Positions 38,691-47,839 are shown, counted from the stretch's first letter. The stretch: DNA of 64,000 bases from G965240365 sp965240365 (GCA_965240365.1 OZ251218.1:2542001-2606000); one strand, 5' to 3'. Notes: a model not told the origin generated them from the sequence alone. Numbers and translations: made by a program.

Positions 38691-39797
38691 ATGGATGAGG
38701 CTACCCGCGGCCTGTGCCGGTCGTGGCTGACGCTGGGCGCGGCCCGGGGGCTGGGCCCGGTGCTCGCCGGCAAGCTGCTGGAAGAATACAAAACGCCGGC
38801 CGCGATACTGGAGCTTGACGCCGAGACGCTGGCCCGGCGGGGCCTGAATCAGGCCGCTATTGACGCATTACACAAACCGGACGCCGCCAGAATCCGGCTT
38901 GCCCTGGACTGGCTGGATCAGGCCGGTCATCACCTTATTACCATCCAGGATCGGGATTATCCGGTCTTGCTCAGGGAAATTGCCTCGGCCCCGGTCTGTC
39001 TGTTTGCGGCGGGCCGGCGCGAGACCATCGCAACCGTGCAGTTTGCGATTGTCGGCAGCCGCAACCCCAGCCATGCCGGTCGCAGGCTGGCCGAGGAATT
39101 CGCCCGTGAACTGGCAATGTCCGGCCTCACGATTTGCAGCGGGCTTGCGCTCGGCATTGATTACCATGCCCATCTGGGCGCGCTCAAGGCAAAGTGTCCC
39201 ACGGTGGCCGTACTGGGCAATGGCCTGCAACAGGTTTATCCGGCAAGGCACAGGGCCGTGGCCGCCGAGATTATCGAGCAGGGGCTGCTTGTTTCGGAGT
39301 TTTTCCCGGATGTCGCGCCCAGACCGGGCCATTTCCCGCAGAGAAACCGTCTGATCAGCGGCATGTCAACCGGCGTGCTGGTGGTCGAGGCGGCCAGGAA
39401 AAGCGGCTCGCTGATCACCGCTCACTACGGCCTGGAGCAGGGGCGCGAGGTGTTCGCCATACCCGGCTCGATCCACAATCCGCTGGCCCGGGGCGCCCAC
39501 AGCCTGATCAGGCAGGGCGCCAAGCTGGTGGAATGCACGGCCGACATATTCGAGGAACTGGGGCCGCTGGTCGGGGCCGCGGCAGGGCGGCCAGCCGCGG
39601 CCACGAATAAAGATGACGGACTGGAACCGGATTATAAAAAACTGCTTGAACTCATGGCCTATGACGAGGTTTCCGTCAATCATCTGGTCGAATCATCAGG
39701 ATTGACGGCAGACACGGTTTCCTCCATGCTGTTGATAATGGAACTGGACGGTATTGTCGAAGCGGGCAATACCGGCAAATATCGCCGTTGTTCATAA
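38691..39797 (+). CDS. dprA: DNA processing protein DprA
   Basis: DprA loads RecA onto incoming single-stranded DNA in natural transformation. The 368-residue protein has an N-terminal SAM-like helical part, the Rossmann-like core with FAIVGSRNPSHAGRRLAEEF, SGLALGIDYHAHLGAL, QRNRLISGMSTGVLVVEA and KSGSLITAHYGLEQGREVFA, and a C-terminal winged helix (residues ~310-368, ELMAYDEVSVNHLVESSGL). All usual parts are present, so uptake of DNA may be possible, given other competence genes. Confidence 0.96.
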   Translation: MDEATRGLCRSWLTLGAARGLGPVLAGKLLEEYKTPAAILELDAETLARRGLNQAAIDALHKPDAARIRLALDWLDQAGHHLITIQDRDYPVLLREIASAPVCLFAAGRRETIATVQFAIVGSRNPSHAGRRLAEEFARELAMSGLTICSGLALGIDYHAHLGALKAKCPTVAVLGNGLQQVYPARHRAVAAEIIEQGLLVSEFFPDVAPRPGHFPQRNRLISGMSTGVLVVEAARKSGSLITAHYGLEQGREVFAIPGSIHNPLARGAHSLIRQGAKLVECTADIFEELGPLVGAAAGRPAAATNKDDGLEPDYKKLLELMAYDEVSVNHLVESSGLTADTVSSMLLIMELDGIVEAGNTGKYRRCS

Positions 39798-39961
39798 AGA
39801 TTAAATTGTCGTCAAAGTCATGTCCGCGTTCAATACCTATGAGACCAGTCAAGCGGCTTGCCTGCCGCCTGCCCGTGGCAGGCAGACGCGGCGCTACCTT
39901 GCCGGATTTCAATATCGCTCAAGATTGTTCAAGTCAGGTCTGATATGAGCGATAATCAGCT

Positions 39962-40882
39962 ATGTTTATAGATTTTGCCAACAAATTTTTAGAGAAATAC
40001 AGAACCGACTATAATCCGCTTTGCGTTGGCATTGATCCTCATTTAAGTATGATTCCTGGCGCGTTTGAGTCAGGGTCAATGGACAGGCTTGACCCTAATA
40101 CGGTTCAGGCGGTTGCTGATTTTTCGATAGAAGTCATTAAGCTATGCGCGGGCAAGGTTCATGTTGTAAAGCCTCAGGCGGCTTTTTTCGAACAGTTTGG
40201 CTGGAGAGGTCAAAAGTGTCTGGAAGAAATAAGTGAATATGCAAAATCCAGGGGGCTAATCGTGGTTCTCGATGTCAAAAGGAATGATATAGGGTCCACT
40301 GCCGCCGCATATTCTGAGGCATATTTATCAAATAATTCACCATTTGACGCTATAACCATAAACCCCTACCTCGGCATTGATTCAATAACCCCATTTTGCG
40401 AAACAGCCAGGCAAAATAACAAAGGGGTTTTTGTTCTGGTTAAAACCAGTAATCCGGGTTCAGGTAATTTTCAGGATGAAATTGTCAGCGGTATGCCAAT
40501 GTATTGCCTTGTTGCGAAAAAGATTAATGAAGTTATTACTGACTCATTTACAGATAATAACTGGAGTCCCGTTGGCGCCGTGGTTGGCGCAACTTACCCG
40601 GAGGAATCAGTGTCTATAAGAAATCTACTGCCTAAATCAATTTTTCTTGTGCCTGGCTTTGGCGCGCAAGGGGGCGGTGTTGAGAATGCCCTGGCTGGCT
40701 TTGTCAGGAATCAGGACGGTTACCTGGAGGGAGGCATAATAAATTCCTCTCGTGGAGTCATTTTCCCGGTTACTAAAAGTTCAAGCCTAAGCGACTGGAA
40801 AGCCCGCGTTGATAAAGCTATTTCCCATGCATCAGAACGTTTGATCGATTTTGTTAAAAAAGGTAGCCGGTTATCCGGCTAA
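39962..40882 (+). CDS. pyrF: Orotidine-5'-phosphate decarboxylase, type II-like, atypical composition
   Basis: PyrF makes UMP from OMP in pyrimidine synthesis. The 306-residue length and layout fit the longer type 2 OMP decarboxylases found in actinobacteria, cyanobacteria, Bacteroidetes and others, not the ~230-residue gammaproteobacterial form. The active-site block VVLDVKRNDIGSTA supplies the D-x-K-x-x-D triad, and VPGFGAQGGG the phosphate loop. Base composition is clearly more AT-rich (many AAT, ATA, TTA codons) than dprA and smg on either side. It sits between two genes that are normally adjacent, so acquisition by transfer is likely. Confidence 0.93.
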   Translation: MFIDFANKFLEKYRTDYNPLCVGIDPHLSMIPGAFESGSMDRLDPNTVQAVADFSIEVIKLCAGKVHVVKPQAAFFEQFGWRGQKCLEEISEYAKSRGLIVVLDVKRNDIGSTAAAYSEAYLSNNSPFDAITINPYLGIDSITPFCETARQNNKGVFVLVKTSNPGSGNFQDEIVSGMPMYCLVAKKINEVITDSFTDNNWSPVGAVVGATYPEESVSIRNLLPKSIFLVPGFGAQGGGVENALAGFVRNQDGYLEGGIINSSRGVIFPVTKSSSLSDWKARVDKAISHASERLIDFVKKGSRLSG

Positions 40883-40935
40883 TCAGTAATATATCTGATA
40901 CTCCAACAACCTTAGATTGGCGAGTAATTCATGTT

Positions 40936-41406
40936 ATGAAAGAATCCGTGCTCGATGTCCTGATTTATCTGTTTGACCATTACGTTGAAGAGGAACTTGA
41001 GATCAGCCCCGATCAGCAAGACTTGAAATCCGAACTGGTGCGGGCCGGTTTTGCCGATGTGCAGGTGGACAAGGCCATCGACTGGCTGGAGGGACTGAGC
41101 GCCCAAAAAGACGGGATCGATGTCTTGCAGACGGGCTCAATGCGGGTATTCAGCGCCGTTGAAAATGAAAAACTGAGCCTGGAATGCAAGGGCTTTTTAC
41201 TGTATCTGGAGCAATCCGGCGCGCTCGATGCGGAAGATCGCGAGTTGGTGATCGACCGCGTCATCGCGCTGGAGACGGATGTGATCGAATTACAGCAACT
41301 CAAATGGGTGGTGCTCATGGTGTTATTCAATCGCCCCGGCAAGGAGGCCGCCTTTGCCTGGATGGAAGACATCATCATGGACGAGCTCAGCACGGTTGTT
41401 CACTGA
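40936..41406 (+). CDS. smg: Smg/DUF494 family protein
   Basis: The 156-residue protein opens MKESVLDVLIYLFDHYVEEE and carries the helical Smg signature (QVDKAIDWLEGL, then ECKGFLLYLEQSGALD). Smg lies beside dprA and topA in many gammaproteobacteria; its biochemical role is not established. Length normal. Confidence 0.92.
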   Translation: MKESVLDVLIYLFDHYVEEELEISPDQQDLKSELVRAGFADVQVDKAIDWLEGLSAQKDGIDVLQTGSMRVFSAVENEKLSLECKGFLLYLEQSGALDAEDRELVIDRVIALETDVIELQQLKWVVLMVLFNRPGKEAAFAWMEDIIMDELSTVVH

Positions 41407-41498
41407 ACGCGATTGCCCCGTTGCGGTTTCCCTTTAAAGCCTTGATTATTAACGCATTATTCCCTGTTTCCCAAACTTAAGCCAGGTTATCTTTAATT

Positions 41499-43832
41499 AT
41501 GAGTGGTTCTCTTGTCGTTGTGGAGTCGCCGGCCAAGTCCAAAACCCTGGAACGTTATCTGGGCGCGGATTTTAAGGTGCTGGCCTCTTACGGTCATGTG
41601 CGCGACCTGTTGCCGAAATCGGGCGCGGTTGACCCGGATAATGACTTTGCCATGCAATATGAAGTCATTGAAAAAAACGCGGCCGCGCTGGCCTCGATCA
41701 AAAAGGCGCTTAGAAAGGCCGACACCCTGTATCTGGCCACCGACCCCGACCGTGAAGGCGAGGCCATCTCCTGGCATCTGCATGAATTGCTGAAAGAGAA
41801 GGGTTGCCTGAAACAAAAAAAGGTGCACCGCGTGGTCTTCAATGAAGTCACCAGGAGCGCGGTGCAACATGCCATTGCCCATCCGCGCCAACTCTCCGAA
41901 AATCTGATTGACGCCCAGCAGGCCCGGCGGGCGCTGGATTATCTGGTGGGATTTAACCTGTCGCCGCTGCTCTGGAAAAAGATCCAGCGGGGCCTGTCGG
42001 CCGGCCGGGTGCAGTCGCCCGCGCTCAGGATGATCGTTGAACGGGAGAAAGAGATAGAGGAATTCAAGGTCAGGGAGTACTGGACCATTGAGGCCGATCT
42101 GAGCCATGCCGAGCGCAAGTTCAACGCAAAACTGATCCGCTTTGCCGATGAAAAGTTAAAGCAATTCAGCATTGAAACAAAGGCGCGGGCCGCCGAGCTC
42201 AGGCAGAGCCTGGAACAGGCCGCAAAGGGCGAGTTGCAGGTGGCAACGGTGACCAAAAAGCAACGCAAACGGCAGCCCGCGGCCCCGTTCATCACCTCCA
42301 CGCTGCAACAGGAAGCGGTCAGAAAACTGGGTTTTACCGCGCAACGGGCGATGCGCGTTGCCCAGCAGCTTTATGAAGGCATTGATGTCGGCCGGGGCGC
42401 CGTGGGTTTGATCACCTATATGCGCACCGACTCCGTGAATCTGGCGCAAGAGGCCGTGGCCGAGTTGCGCGATTTTATCCTGGGGCGCTATGGCAAGGAG
42501 GCCCTGCCGGCCAGGCCCAGGCAATTCAAGACCAAGGCCAAAAATGCCCAGGAGGCGCATGAAGCCATCCGCCCGACCTCGGTCACGCGCGCGCCAAAGG
42601 AGATCAAGGGCCGCCTGAGCGCCGAACAGTTCAAACTGTACGAACTGATCTGGAAACGGACCATGGCGAGCCAGATGAAGCATGCCACGATTGACACGGT
42701 GGCGGTGGATATGGCGTGCGGCAAGGGCAATCTGTTCAGGGCCAACGGCTCCGCCATCGCCGATCCGGGTTTTATGCGGGTTTACCTGGAAGGCAAGGAT
42801 GAGGCGGACGGCAATGAGGAGGATGAAAAATTATTGCCCCAGCTAAAAGAAGGGGATCGGGTGAAACTGCTTCAAATCCGGACCGAACAACACTTTACCG
42901 AGCCGCCGCCGCGTTATTCCGAAGCCAGTCTGGTCAAATCCCTGGAGGAATATGGCATCGGCCGGCCATCGACCTATGCCAGCATCATTTCCACACTGCG
43001 CAATCGTGACTATGTCGAACTCGAAAACAAGCGCTTCCACCCGACCAATATCGGCCGTATCGTCAATAATTTTTTGACCAGCCACTTCACCGATTACGTG
43101 GACTATGAATTTACCGCCAGGCTGGAAGATGATCTGGACGCCATTTCACGCGGCGAGAAGCAATGGGTGCCATTAATGCGCGATTTCTGGGCCCCGTTCA
43201 ACAAGCGGATCCTCGACAAGGAAGAAAATGTCAGCCGCGGCGAAGTCGTCCAGGCCAGGGTGCTGGGCGCGGACCCGAAGTCCGGCAAGGAGGTTTCCGT
43301 GCGTATTGGCCGTTACGGGCCCTATGCCCAGATCGGCACCAAAGATGACGAGGATAAACCGAAGTTCGCCAGCCTGCGCCCGGGCCAGAAACTCGATTTG
43401 ATCACGCTTGCCGAGGCCCTCGAACTCTTCAAGTTGCCGCGCGCGCTGGGCCAGACGGAGGCCGGTGAAGAGGTCGCGGTCAGCATCGGGCGCTTCGGGC
43501 CTTATATCCGCTATGGCAGTAAATTCGTTTCCCTCAAAGAGGATCCCTACACGATCACGCTGGAGCGGGCCCTGGAACTGATAGCCGAAAAACAAAAGGC
43601 CGACGCCGAAAGGCAAATAAAGATCTTTGCGGAGCAGGGGATCTCGGTGCTGAAGGGCCGCTATGGCCCCTATGTGACGGACGGCAAGAAAAATGTAAAA
43701 GTGCCCAAAGACAAGGAACCCGCCAGCCTGAGTCTGGAAGAATCGCTCAAGCTGCTGGCGGCGGCCCCGGCCGCGCGGGCCCGCGGCCGCAACAAAAAAA
43801 CGGGCGGAAAGGCCGCCAAAAAAGCCGGTTAG
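41499..43832 (+). CDS. topA: DNA topoisomerase I
   Basis: Type IA enzyme that relaxes negative supercoils. The 777-residue protein begins with the TOPRIM domain (SLVVVESPAKSKTLERYLG, then TDPDREGEAISWHL), followed by the gate domains with the active-site tyrosine in GLITYMRTDSVNLA, and GIGRPSTYASIISTL. Instead of the E. coli zinc-ribbon tail, the C-terminus has three Toprim_Crpt-like repeats (VRIGRYGPYAQIG, VSIGRFGPYIRYG, LKGRYGPYVTDG) and a Lys-rich end (KKTGGKAAKKAG). Such tails occur in many other bacteria. Confidence 0.96.
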   Translation: MSGSLVVVESPAKSKTLERYLGADFKVLASYGHVRDLLPKSGAVDPDNDFAMQYEVIEKNAAALASIKKALRKADTLYLATDPDREGEAISWHLHELLKEKGCLKQKKVHRVVFNEVTRSAVQHAIAHPRQLSENLIDAQQARRALDYLVGFNLSPLLWKKIQRGLSAGRVQSPALRMIVEREKEIEEFKVREYWTIEADLSHAERKFNAKLIRFADEKLKQFSIETKARAAELRQSLEQAAKGELQVATVTKKQRKRQPAAPFITSTLQQEAVRKLGFTAQRAMRVAQQLYEGIDVGRGAVGLITYMRTDSVNLAQEAVAELRDFILGRYGKEALPARPRQFKTKAKNAQEAHEAIRPTSVTRAPKEIKGRLSAEQFKLYELIWKRTMASQMKHATIDTVAVDMACGKGNLFRANGSAIADPGFMRVYLEGKDEADGNEEDEKLLPQLKEGDRVKLLQIRTEQHFTEPPPRYSEASLVKSLEEYGIGRPSTYASIISTLRNRDYVELENKRFHPTNIGRIVNNFLTSHFTDYVDYEFTARLEDDLDAISRGEKQWVPLMRDFWAPFNKRILDKEENVSRGEVVQARVLGADPKSGKEVSVRIGRYGPYAQIGTKDDEDKPKFASLRPGQKLDLITLAEALELFKLPRALGQTEAGEEVAVSIGRFGPYIRYGSKFVSLKEDPYTITLERALELIAEKQKADAERQIKIFAEQGISVLKGRYGPYVTDGKKNVKVPKDKEPASLSLEESLKLLAAAPAARARGRNKKTGGKAAKKAG

Positions 43833-43846
43833 CGGTCCTCGCCGGC

Positions 43847-44410
43847 ATGGAAAACAGCAAGGCGGGGCCGCTGTCGGAGGCCATCCTGGCCTGTGCGGGC
43901 GGTGGTGTGATCGCCTATCCGACCGAGGCCGTATATGGCCTTGGCTGCCTGCCGTTACATGAGGCCGCGGTGCGGCGGATACTGGCGCTCAAGCGGCGCT
44001 CCGTGGACAAAGGCCTGATCGTGGTGGCCGCGGACATCGGCCAGCTTCAGGGTCTGGTTGACTTCGCCCGGGTGTCGGATCGGCGGCCGTTAACGGAAAG
44101 CTGGCCCGGGCCTCATACCTGGCTGGTGCCGGCCAGGAGCGAGACGCCCGCCTGGTTGACCGGGGTCCATGCCACGCTGGCGGTCAGGGTCAGCGCCCAC
44201 CCCGTCGCGCGGGACCTGTGCCGGGCGCTCGGGCCGCTGGTCTCGACCAGCGCCAACCCGGAGGCCGCGTCACCGGCCCGTGGCAGCGCCGAAGTGGAGG
44301 CCTATTTCCCCGGGCAAATTGATTATGTTTTCCCCGGCAATATCGCCGGATCGCAAAAACCGACCCAGATCAGGGATGCCATGACAGGCGAGATCCTCAG
44401 AAAGGCATAA
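43847..44410 (+). CDS. tsaC: L-threonylcarbamoyladenylate synthase
   Basis: TsaC makes threonylcarbamoyl-AMP for the t6A37 tRNA modification. The 187-residue YrdC-fold protein shows IAYPTEAVYGLGCLP, LALKRRSVDKGLIVVAA, SWPGPHTWLVPA and PLVSTSANP, all family landmarks. It starts 14 bases after topA. It has the short TsaC form without the Sua5 C-terminal domain. Confidence 0.95.
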   Translation: MENSKAGPLSEAILACAGGGVIAYPTEAVYGLGCLPLHEAAVRRILALKRRSVDKGLIVVAADIGQLQGLVDFARVSDRRPLTESWPGPHTWLVPARSETPAWLTGVHATLAVRVSAHPVARDLCRALGPLVSTSANPEAASPARGSAEVEAYFPGQIDYVFPGNIAGSQKPTQIRDAMTGEILRKA

Positions 44411-44463
44411 CGGGATAATTCAAAGAGGCATAAATAAATTTTGCAAAATAATTCCATACCGCC

Positions 44464-44492
44464 TTGACAGCGCTCTCGAATTCTTTCAAAAT
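44464..44492 (+). promoter_or_regulatory. Sigma70 promoter of the tRNA-tuf operon
   Basis: Perfect TTGACA (44464-44469), 17-base spacer, CAAAAT (44487-44492), 16 bases before the tRNA-Tyr 5' end. Expected for a strong stable-RNA promoter. Confidence 0.85.
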
Positions 44493-44507
44493 GGCCGGCT
44501 GAATTTT

Positions 44508-44592
44508 GGAGGGGTACCCAAGCGGTCAACGGGGGCAGACTGTAAATCTGTTGGCTCAGCCTTCGTAGGTTCGAATCCTACCCCCTCCACCA
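44508..44592 (+). tRNA. tRNA-Tyr (GTA)
   Basis: An 85-nt class II tRNA with acceptor GGAGGGG paired to CCCCTCC, anticodon GTA at 44542-44544, a long variable arm, GTTCGAATC T loop and encoded CCA. First gene of the gammaproteobacterial Tyr-Gly-Thr-tuf-Trp cluster. Confidence 0.97.
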
Positions 44593-44683
44593 GTATGTGG
44601 AGTGTTATCCTGTGAGGTCTTGCTCGGAAGGCTTGCGCCTCGGCAAAGGCAGCCGGCCGGCATGTTGAGCGCCACGGGTGATA

Positions 44684-44838
44684 GGGAAACTCTGATTGAA
44701 TCAGAGTTTCCCGCGGCACAGGGAAGTGCCGCCAAAATCAATGACGCAAGTCATTGATTTTGAAGCAAGATGAAAATCGCATTTTCACCTTGCGTGCTCT
44801 GACCTGCCTGCAGCAGGCAGGGAAGTCCAGGATGGACT
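44684..44838 (+). repeat. Train of six hairpins inside the tRNA operon
   Basis: Between tRNA-Tyr and tRNA-Gly six palindromes follow one another: 44684-44712 (14-bp arms, one-base centre), 44713-44732 (GCGGCAC/GTGCCGC), 44734-44761 (12-bp perfect stem closed by a GCAA tetraloop), 44765-44793 (12 pairs with one mismatch), 44803-44821 (CCTGCCTGC/GCAGGCAGG) and 44824-44838 (AGTCCA/TGGACT). Only the fifth belongs to a family seen elsewhere in the window. No ORF. The structure is certain on paper; function unknown. Confidence 0.9.
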
Positions 44839-44864
44839 TATTCAGAGTTTACTAAGGGAATCAG

Positions 44865-44938
44865 GCGGGTGTAGTTCAATGGTAGAACGTCAGCCTTCCA
44901 AGCTGAACACGTGGGTTCGATTCCCATCACCCGCTCCA
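44865..44938 (+). tRNA. tRNA-Gly (TCC)
   Basis: 74 nt; acceptor GCGGGTG paired to CACCCGC, anticodon TCC at 44897-44899, GTTCGATTC T loop, encoded CCA. Confidence 0.97.
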
Positions 44939-44975
44939 AAGCGATGCGGATGCCGCTATGAAGGGCAGGATTACG

Positions 44976-45051
<76 letters not shown>

Positions 45052-45095
45052 TTTTTTGATTTGAACAGCAAACATAAAGCAAGAGGTAAAAAGTC

Positions 45096-46286
45096 GTGTC
45101 GAAAGAGAAATTTGAAAGGAGCAAGCCGCATGTGAACGTGGGCACGATAGGGCATGTGGATCATGGCAAGACGACGCTGACGGCGGCGATAACGAAGGTG
45201 ATGGGTGAGAAGCATGGTGGTGAGTTCAAGGCCTATGAGCAGATAGACAATGCGCCGGAAGAGCGTGAGCGGGGTATAACGATAGCGACGGCGCATGTGG
45301 AATACGAAAGTGAGGCGCGTCATTATGCGCATGTGGACTGTCCGGGGCATGCGGACTATGTGAAGAACATGATAACGGGCGCGGCGCAGATGGACGGGGC
45401 GGTGCTGGTGTGCAGCGCGGCGGACGGGCCGATGCCGCAGACGCGGGAGCATATCCTGCTGTCGCGTCAGGTGGGTGTGCCGTTCATTGTGGTGTATCTG
45501 AACAAGGCGGATCAGGTGGACGATGCGGATTTGCTGGAGTTGGTTGAGATGGAAGTGCGGGAACTGCTGGACAGTTATGATTTTCCTGGTGATGAGACGC
45601 CGATAGTGACGGGTTCTGCGCTGAAGGCGCTGGAGGGGGACACGGGCGAGTTGGGCATTCCGTCGATTGAGAAGCTGGTGTCGGAGATGGATCGTTACTT
45701 TCCGGTGCCAGAGCGTCCGGTGTCGCAGCCTTTTTTGATGCCGATAGAGGATGTGTTCAGCATTTCGGGCCGGGGTACGGTGGTGACGGGCCGGGTGGAG
45801 CGTGGCGTGATCAAGGTGGGTGAAGAGATAGAGATCGTGGGCATCAAGGCGACGCAGAAGACGACCTGTACGGGCGTGGAGATGTTTCGCAAGCTGCTGG
45901 ACGAGGGTCAGGCGGGGGACAACGTGGGGGTGTTGCTGCGTGGCACCAAGCGTGAAGAGGTGGAGCGTGGCCAGGTGCTGTGTGTGCCGGGTTCGATAAC
46001 GCCGCACACGCACTTTGAGGCGGAGGTGTATGTGTTGAGCAAGGAAGAGGGGGGCCGGCATACGCCGTTCTTTAACAACTACCGGCCGCAGTTTTACTTT
46101 CGGACGACGGATGTGACGGGCGCGGTGACGTTGCCGGAAGGGACGGAGATGGTGATGCCCGGGGACAATGTGCAGATTAGCGTGCAGTTGATAGCGCCGA
46201 TAGCGATGGAAGAGGGGCTGCGCTTTGCGATACGCGAGGGCGGCCGCACCGTGGGCGCCGGCGTGGTCTCCAAGATCATTGAGTGA
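45096..46286 (+). CDS. tuf: Elongation factor Tu, copy 1
   Basis: EF-Tu brings aminoacyl-tRNA to the ribosome. The 396-residue GTPase has GHVDHGKTTLTAAIT (G1), RGITIATAHVEYE (G2), DCPGHADYV (G3), NKADQVDD (G4) and GSALKA (G5), then domains 2 and 3. GTG start after AAGAGGTAAAAAGTC. The amino-acid sequence appears identical to copy 2 at 61578, and the DNA differs at only scattered positions, showing gene conversion. Codon use is odd for a top-expressed gene: about 13 Ile codons are ATA and Ala/Thr codons mostly end in G, unlike rpoB or fusA. The last ~50 bases look like the rest of the genome. Confidence 0.98.
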   Translation: MSKEKFERSKPHVNVGTIGHVDHGKTTLTAAITKVMGEKHGGEFKAYEQIDNAPEERERGITIATAHVEYESEARHYAHVDCPGHADYVKNMITGAAQMDGAVLVCSAADGPMPQTREHILLSRQVGVPFIVVYLNKADQVDDADLLELVEMEVRELLDSYDFPGDETPIVTGSALKALEGDTGELGIPSIEKLVSEMDRYFPVPERPVSQPFLMPIEDVFSISGRGTVVTGRVERGVIKVGEEIEIVGIKATQKTTCTGVEMFRKLLDEGQAGDNVGVLLRGTKREEVERGQVLCVPGSITPHTHFEAEVYVLSKEEGGRHTPFFNNYRPQFYFRTTDVTGAVTLPEGTEMVMPGDNVQISVQLIAPIAMEEGLRFAIREGGRTVGAGVVSKIIE

Positions 46287-46312
46287 GCGGGATAAATTAA
46301 CGGCACCGATTC

Positions 46313-46388
46313 AGGCCAGTAGCTCAATTGGCAGAGCGGCGGTCTCCAAAACCGCAGGTTGGGGGTTCGATCCCCTCCTGGCCTGCCA
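46313..46388 (+). tRNA. tRNA-Trp (CCA)
   Basis: 76 nt; acceptor AGGCCAG paired to CTGGCCT, anticodon CCA at 46346-46348, GTTCGATCC T loop, encoded CCA. Lies between tuf and secE as in enterobacteria. Confidence 0.97.
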
Positions 46389-46412
46389 GCCTTGGGAAAC
46401 GGCCGGAAACGG

Positions 46413-46802
46413 ATGCGTAATAACATGAGTTCGGATATTCAAACGGCGGGCGGCGCGCTGGATACGGCCAAGCTCGGTCTGGCCCTGCTGATCGTTATCG
46501 CGGCCCTGGTCGGTTTTTACTTCTTTGCCGATTATTCATTGTTATACCGGGTGCTTGGCCTGCTGGCCGCGGTCGGCGTCAGTGTCGCCATCGCCCTGCA
46601 GACCGGCAAGGGGCGGCAGATCTGGGGTTATTTCCATGAGGCCCAGATAGAAGTCCGCAAGGTGGTCTGGCCAACCCGGCAGGAGACCGTCCAGACCACG
46701 CTGATCGTGATCATCATGGTCATTATCGTGGCGCTGATACTGTGGGGGCTGGACGCCCTGCTTGGCTGGGCAATTGGTTTGCTCATGGGGCACGGGGCCT
46801 GA
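46413..46802 (+). CDS. secE: Preprotein translocase subunit SecE
   Basis: SecE stabilises SecY in the inner-membrane translocon. The protein of about 129 residues has three hydrophobic helices (AKLGLALLIVIAALVGFYFF, then YRVLGLLAAVGVSVAIALQT, then a helix after EVRKVVWPTRQETVQTTL). That last conserved block marks the amphipathic hinge. Three-helix SecE is the gammaproteobacterial form. The ATG at 46413 has GGAAACGG before it; the ATG at 46425 is an alternative. Confidence 0.94.
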   Translation: MRNNMSSDIQTAGGALDTAKLGLALLIVIAALVGFYFFADYSLLYRVLGLLAAVGVSVAIALQTGKGRQIWGYFHEAQIEVRKVVWPTRQETVQTTLIVIIMVIIVALILWGLDALLGWAIGLLMGHGA

Positions 46803-46803
46803 T

Positions 46804-47337
46804 ATGACCCAAAAATGGTACGTTGTGCACGCCTATTCCGGTTTTGAAAACCAGGTTATGCGTTCGCTGCAAGAGCGCATTGAGCGCAGCGGCCTGGACG
46901 CCATGTTCAGCGAAATCCTGGTGCCGACCGAGGAAGTGGTCGAAATGCGTGACGGCAAAAAGCGCAAGAGTGATCGCAAATTTTTTCCCGGCTATGTGCT
47001 GGTCAAGATGGAGATGAACGAAGAGACCTGGCACCTGGTCAAGAATGCGCCCAGGGTGCTCGGCTTTATCGGCGGAACCAGTGACAGGCCGGCCCCGATC
47101 ACGGAGCAGGAGGCCAATGCCATATTGCAGCGGGTCGAGGAAGGAGTGGACAAGCCCAAGCCGAAGGTATTGTTTGAGCCGGGCGAGGTGGTGCGGGTCA
47201 AGGACGGTCCGTTTACCGACTTCAATGGCGTGGTCGAAGAAGTCAATTATGAAAAAAGCCGGCTGCGGGTCTCGGTGTTGATCTTCGGGCGTTCCACCCC
47301 GGTCGAACTTGAGTTCGGCCAGGTTGAGAAAGAATAA
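46804..47337 (+). CDS. nusG: Transcription termination/antitermination protein NusG
   Basis: NusG binds RNA polymerase and Rho or the ribosome. The 177-residue protein has an N-terminal NGN domain (KWYVVHAYSGFENQVMRSL, FFPGYVLVKMEM) and a C-terminal KOW domain (FEPGEVVRVKDGPFTDFNGVV). It starts one base after the secE stop; an upstream frame extension overlapping secE is rejected because the NusG N-terminus begins MTQKWYVV. Confidence 0.97.
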   Translation: MTQKWYVVHAYSGFENQVMRSLQERIERSGLDAMFSEILVPTEEVVEMRDGKKRKSDRKFFPGYVLVKMEMNEETWHLVKNAPRVLGFIGGTSDRPAPITEQEANAILQRVEEGVDKPKPKVLFEPGEVVRVKDGPFTDFNGVVEEVNYEKSRLRVSVLIFGRSTPVELEFGQVEKE

Positions 47338-47350
47338 TTTTTCACAAAAA

Positions 47351-47369
47351 CCCGACTTGATTTGTCGGG
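47351..47369 (+). terminator. Hairpin between nusG and rplK
   Basis: CCCGAC pairs with GTCGGG across a seven-base loop, 13 bases after the nusG stop. No T tract follows, so partial termination or RNA processing is possible rather than efficient termination. Confidence 0.4.
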
Positions 47370-47405
47370 TCATTGTAATGGTGTTGATACCAGTGGAGAC
47401 AGGCC

Positions 47406-47837
47406 GTGGCCAAAAAGATTGAGAGTTATGTTAAATTACAGGTGCCGGCCGGTCAGGCCAATCCCAGCCCGCCTGTCGGGCCCGCGTTGGGCCAGCATGG
47501 GGTCAACATCATGGAATTTTGCAAGGCATTTAACGCCGAAACCCAGGCCGTCGAGCCGGGCCTGCCGGTGCCCGTGATCATTACTGTTTACAGCGACAAG
47601 AGTTTCAGCTTTGTCAGCAAGACCACGCCGGCCTCGGTCCTGTTGAAGAAGGCGGCCGGGATCAAAAGCGGCAGCGCCACTCCCAATACCAGCAAGGTCG
47701 CTAAAGTCAGCCGCGCCCAACTGGAGGAAATTGCCAGGGCCAAAGAGACCGATCTGACGGCGGCCGGCCTTGATGCGGCGGTAAGAACCATTGCCGGCAC
47801 CGCGCGCAGTATGGGCATCGACACGGAGGGCGTCTGA
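47406..47837 (+). CDS. rplK: 50S ribosomal protein L11
   Basis: L11 binds 23S rRNA at the GTPase centre. The 143-residue protein shows VKLQVPAGQANPSPPVGPALGQHGVNIMEF at its start (family hallmark) and the RNA-binding C-terminal domain ending ARSMGIDTEG. GTG start with GGAG upstream. It precedes rplA by two bases. Confidence 0.98.
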   Translation: MAKKIESYVKLQVPAGQANPSPPVGPALGQHGVNIMEFCKAFNAETQAVEPGLPVPVIITVYSDKSFSFVSKTTPASVLLKKAAGIKSGSATPNTSKVAKVSRAQLEEIARAKETDLTAAGLDAAVRTIAGTARSMGIDTEGV

Positions 47838-47839
47838 TC

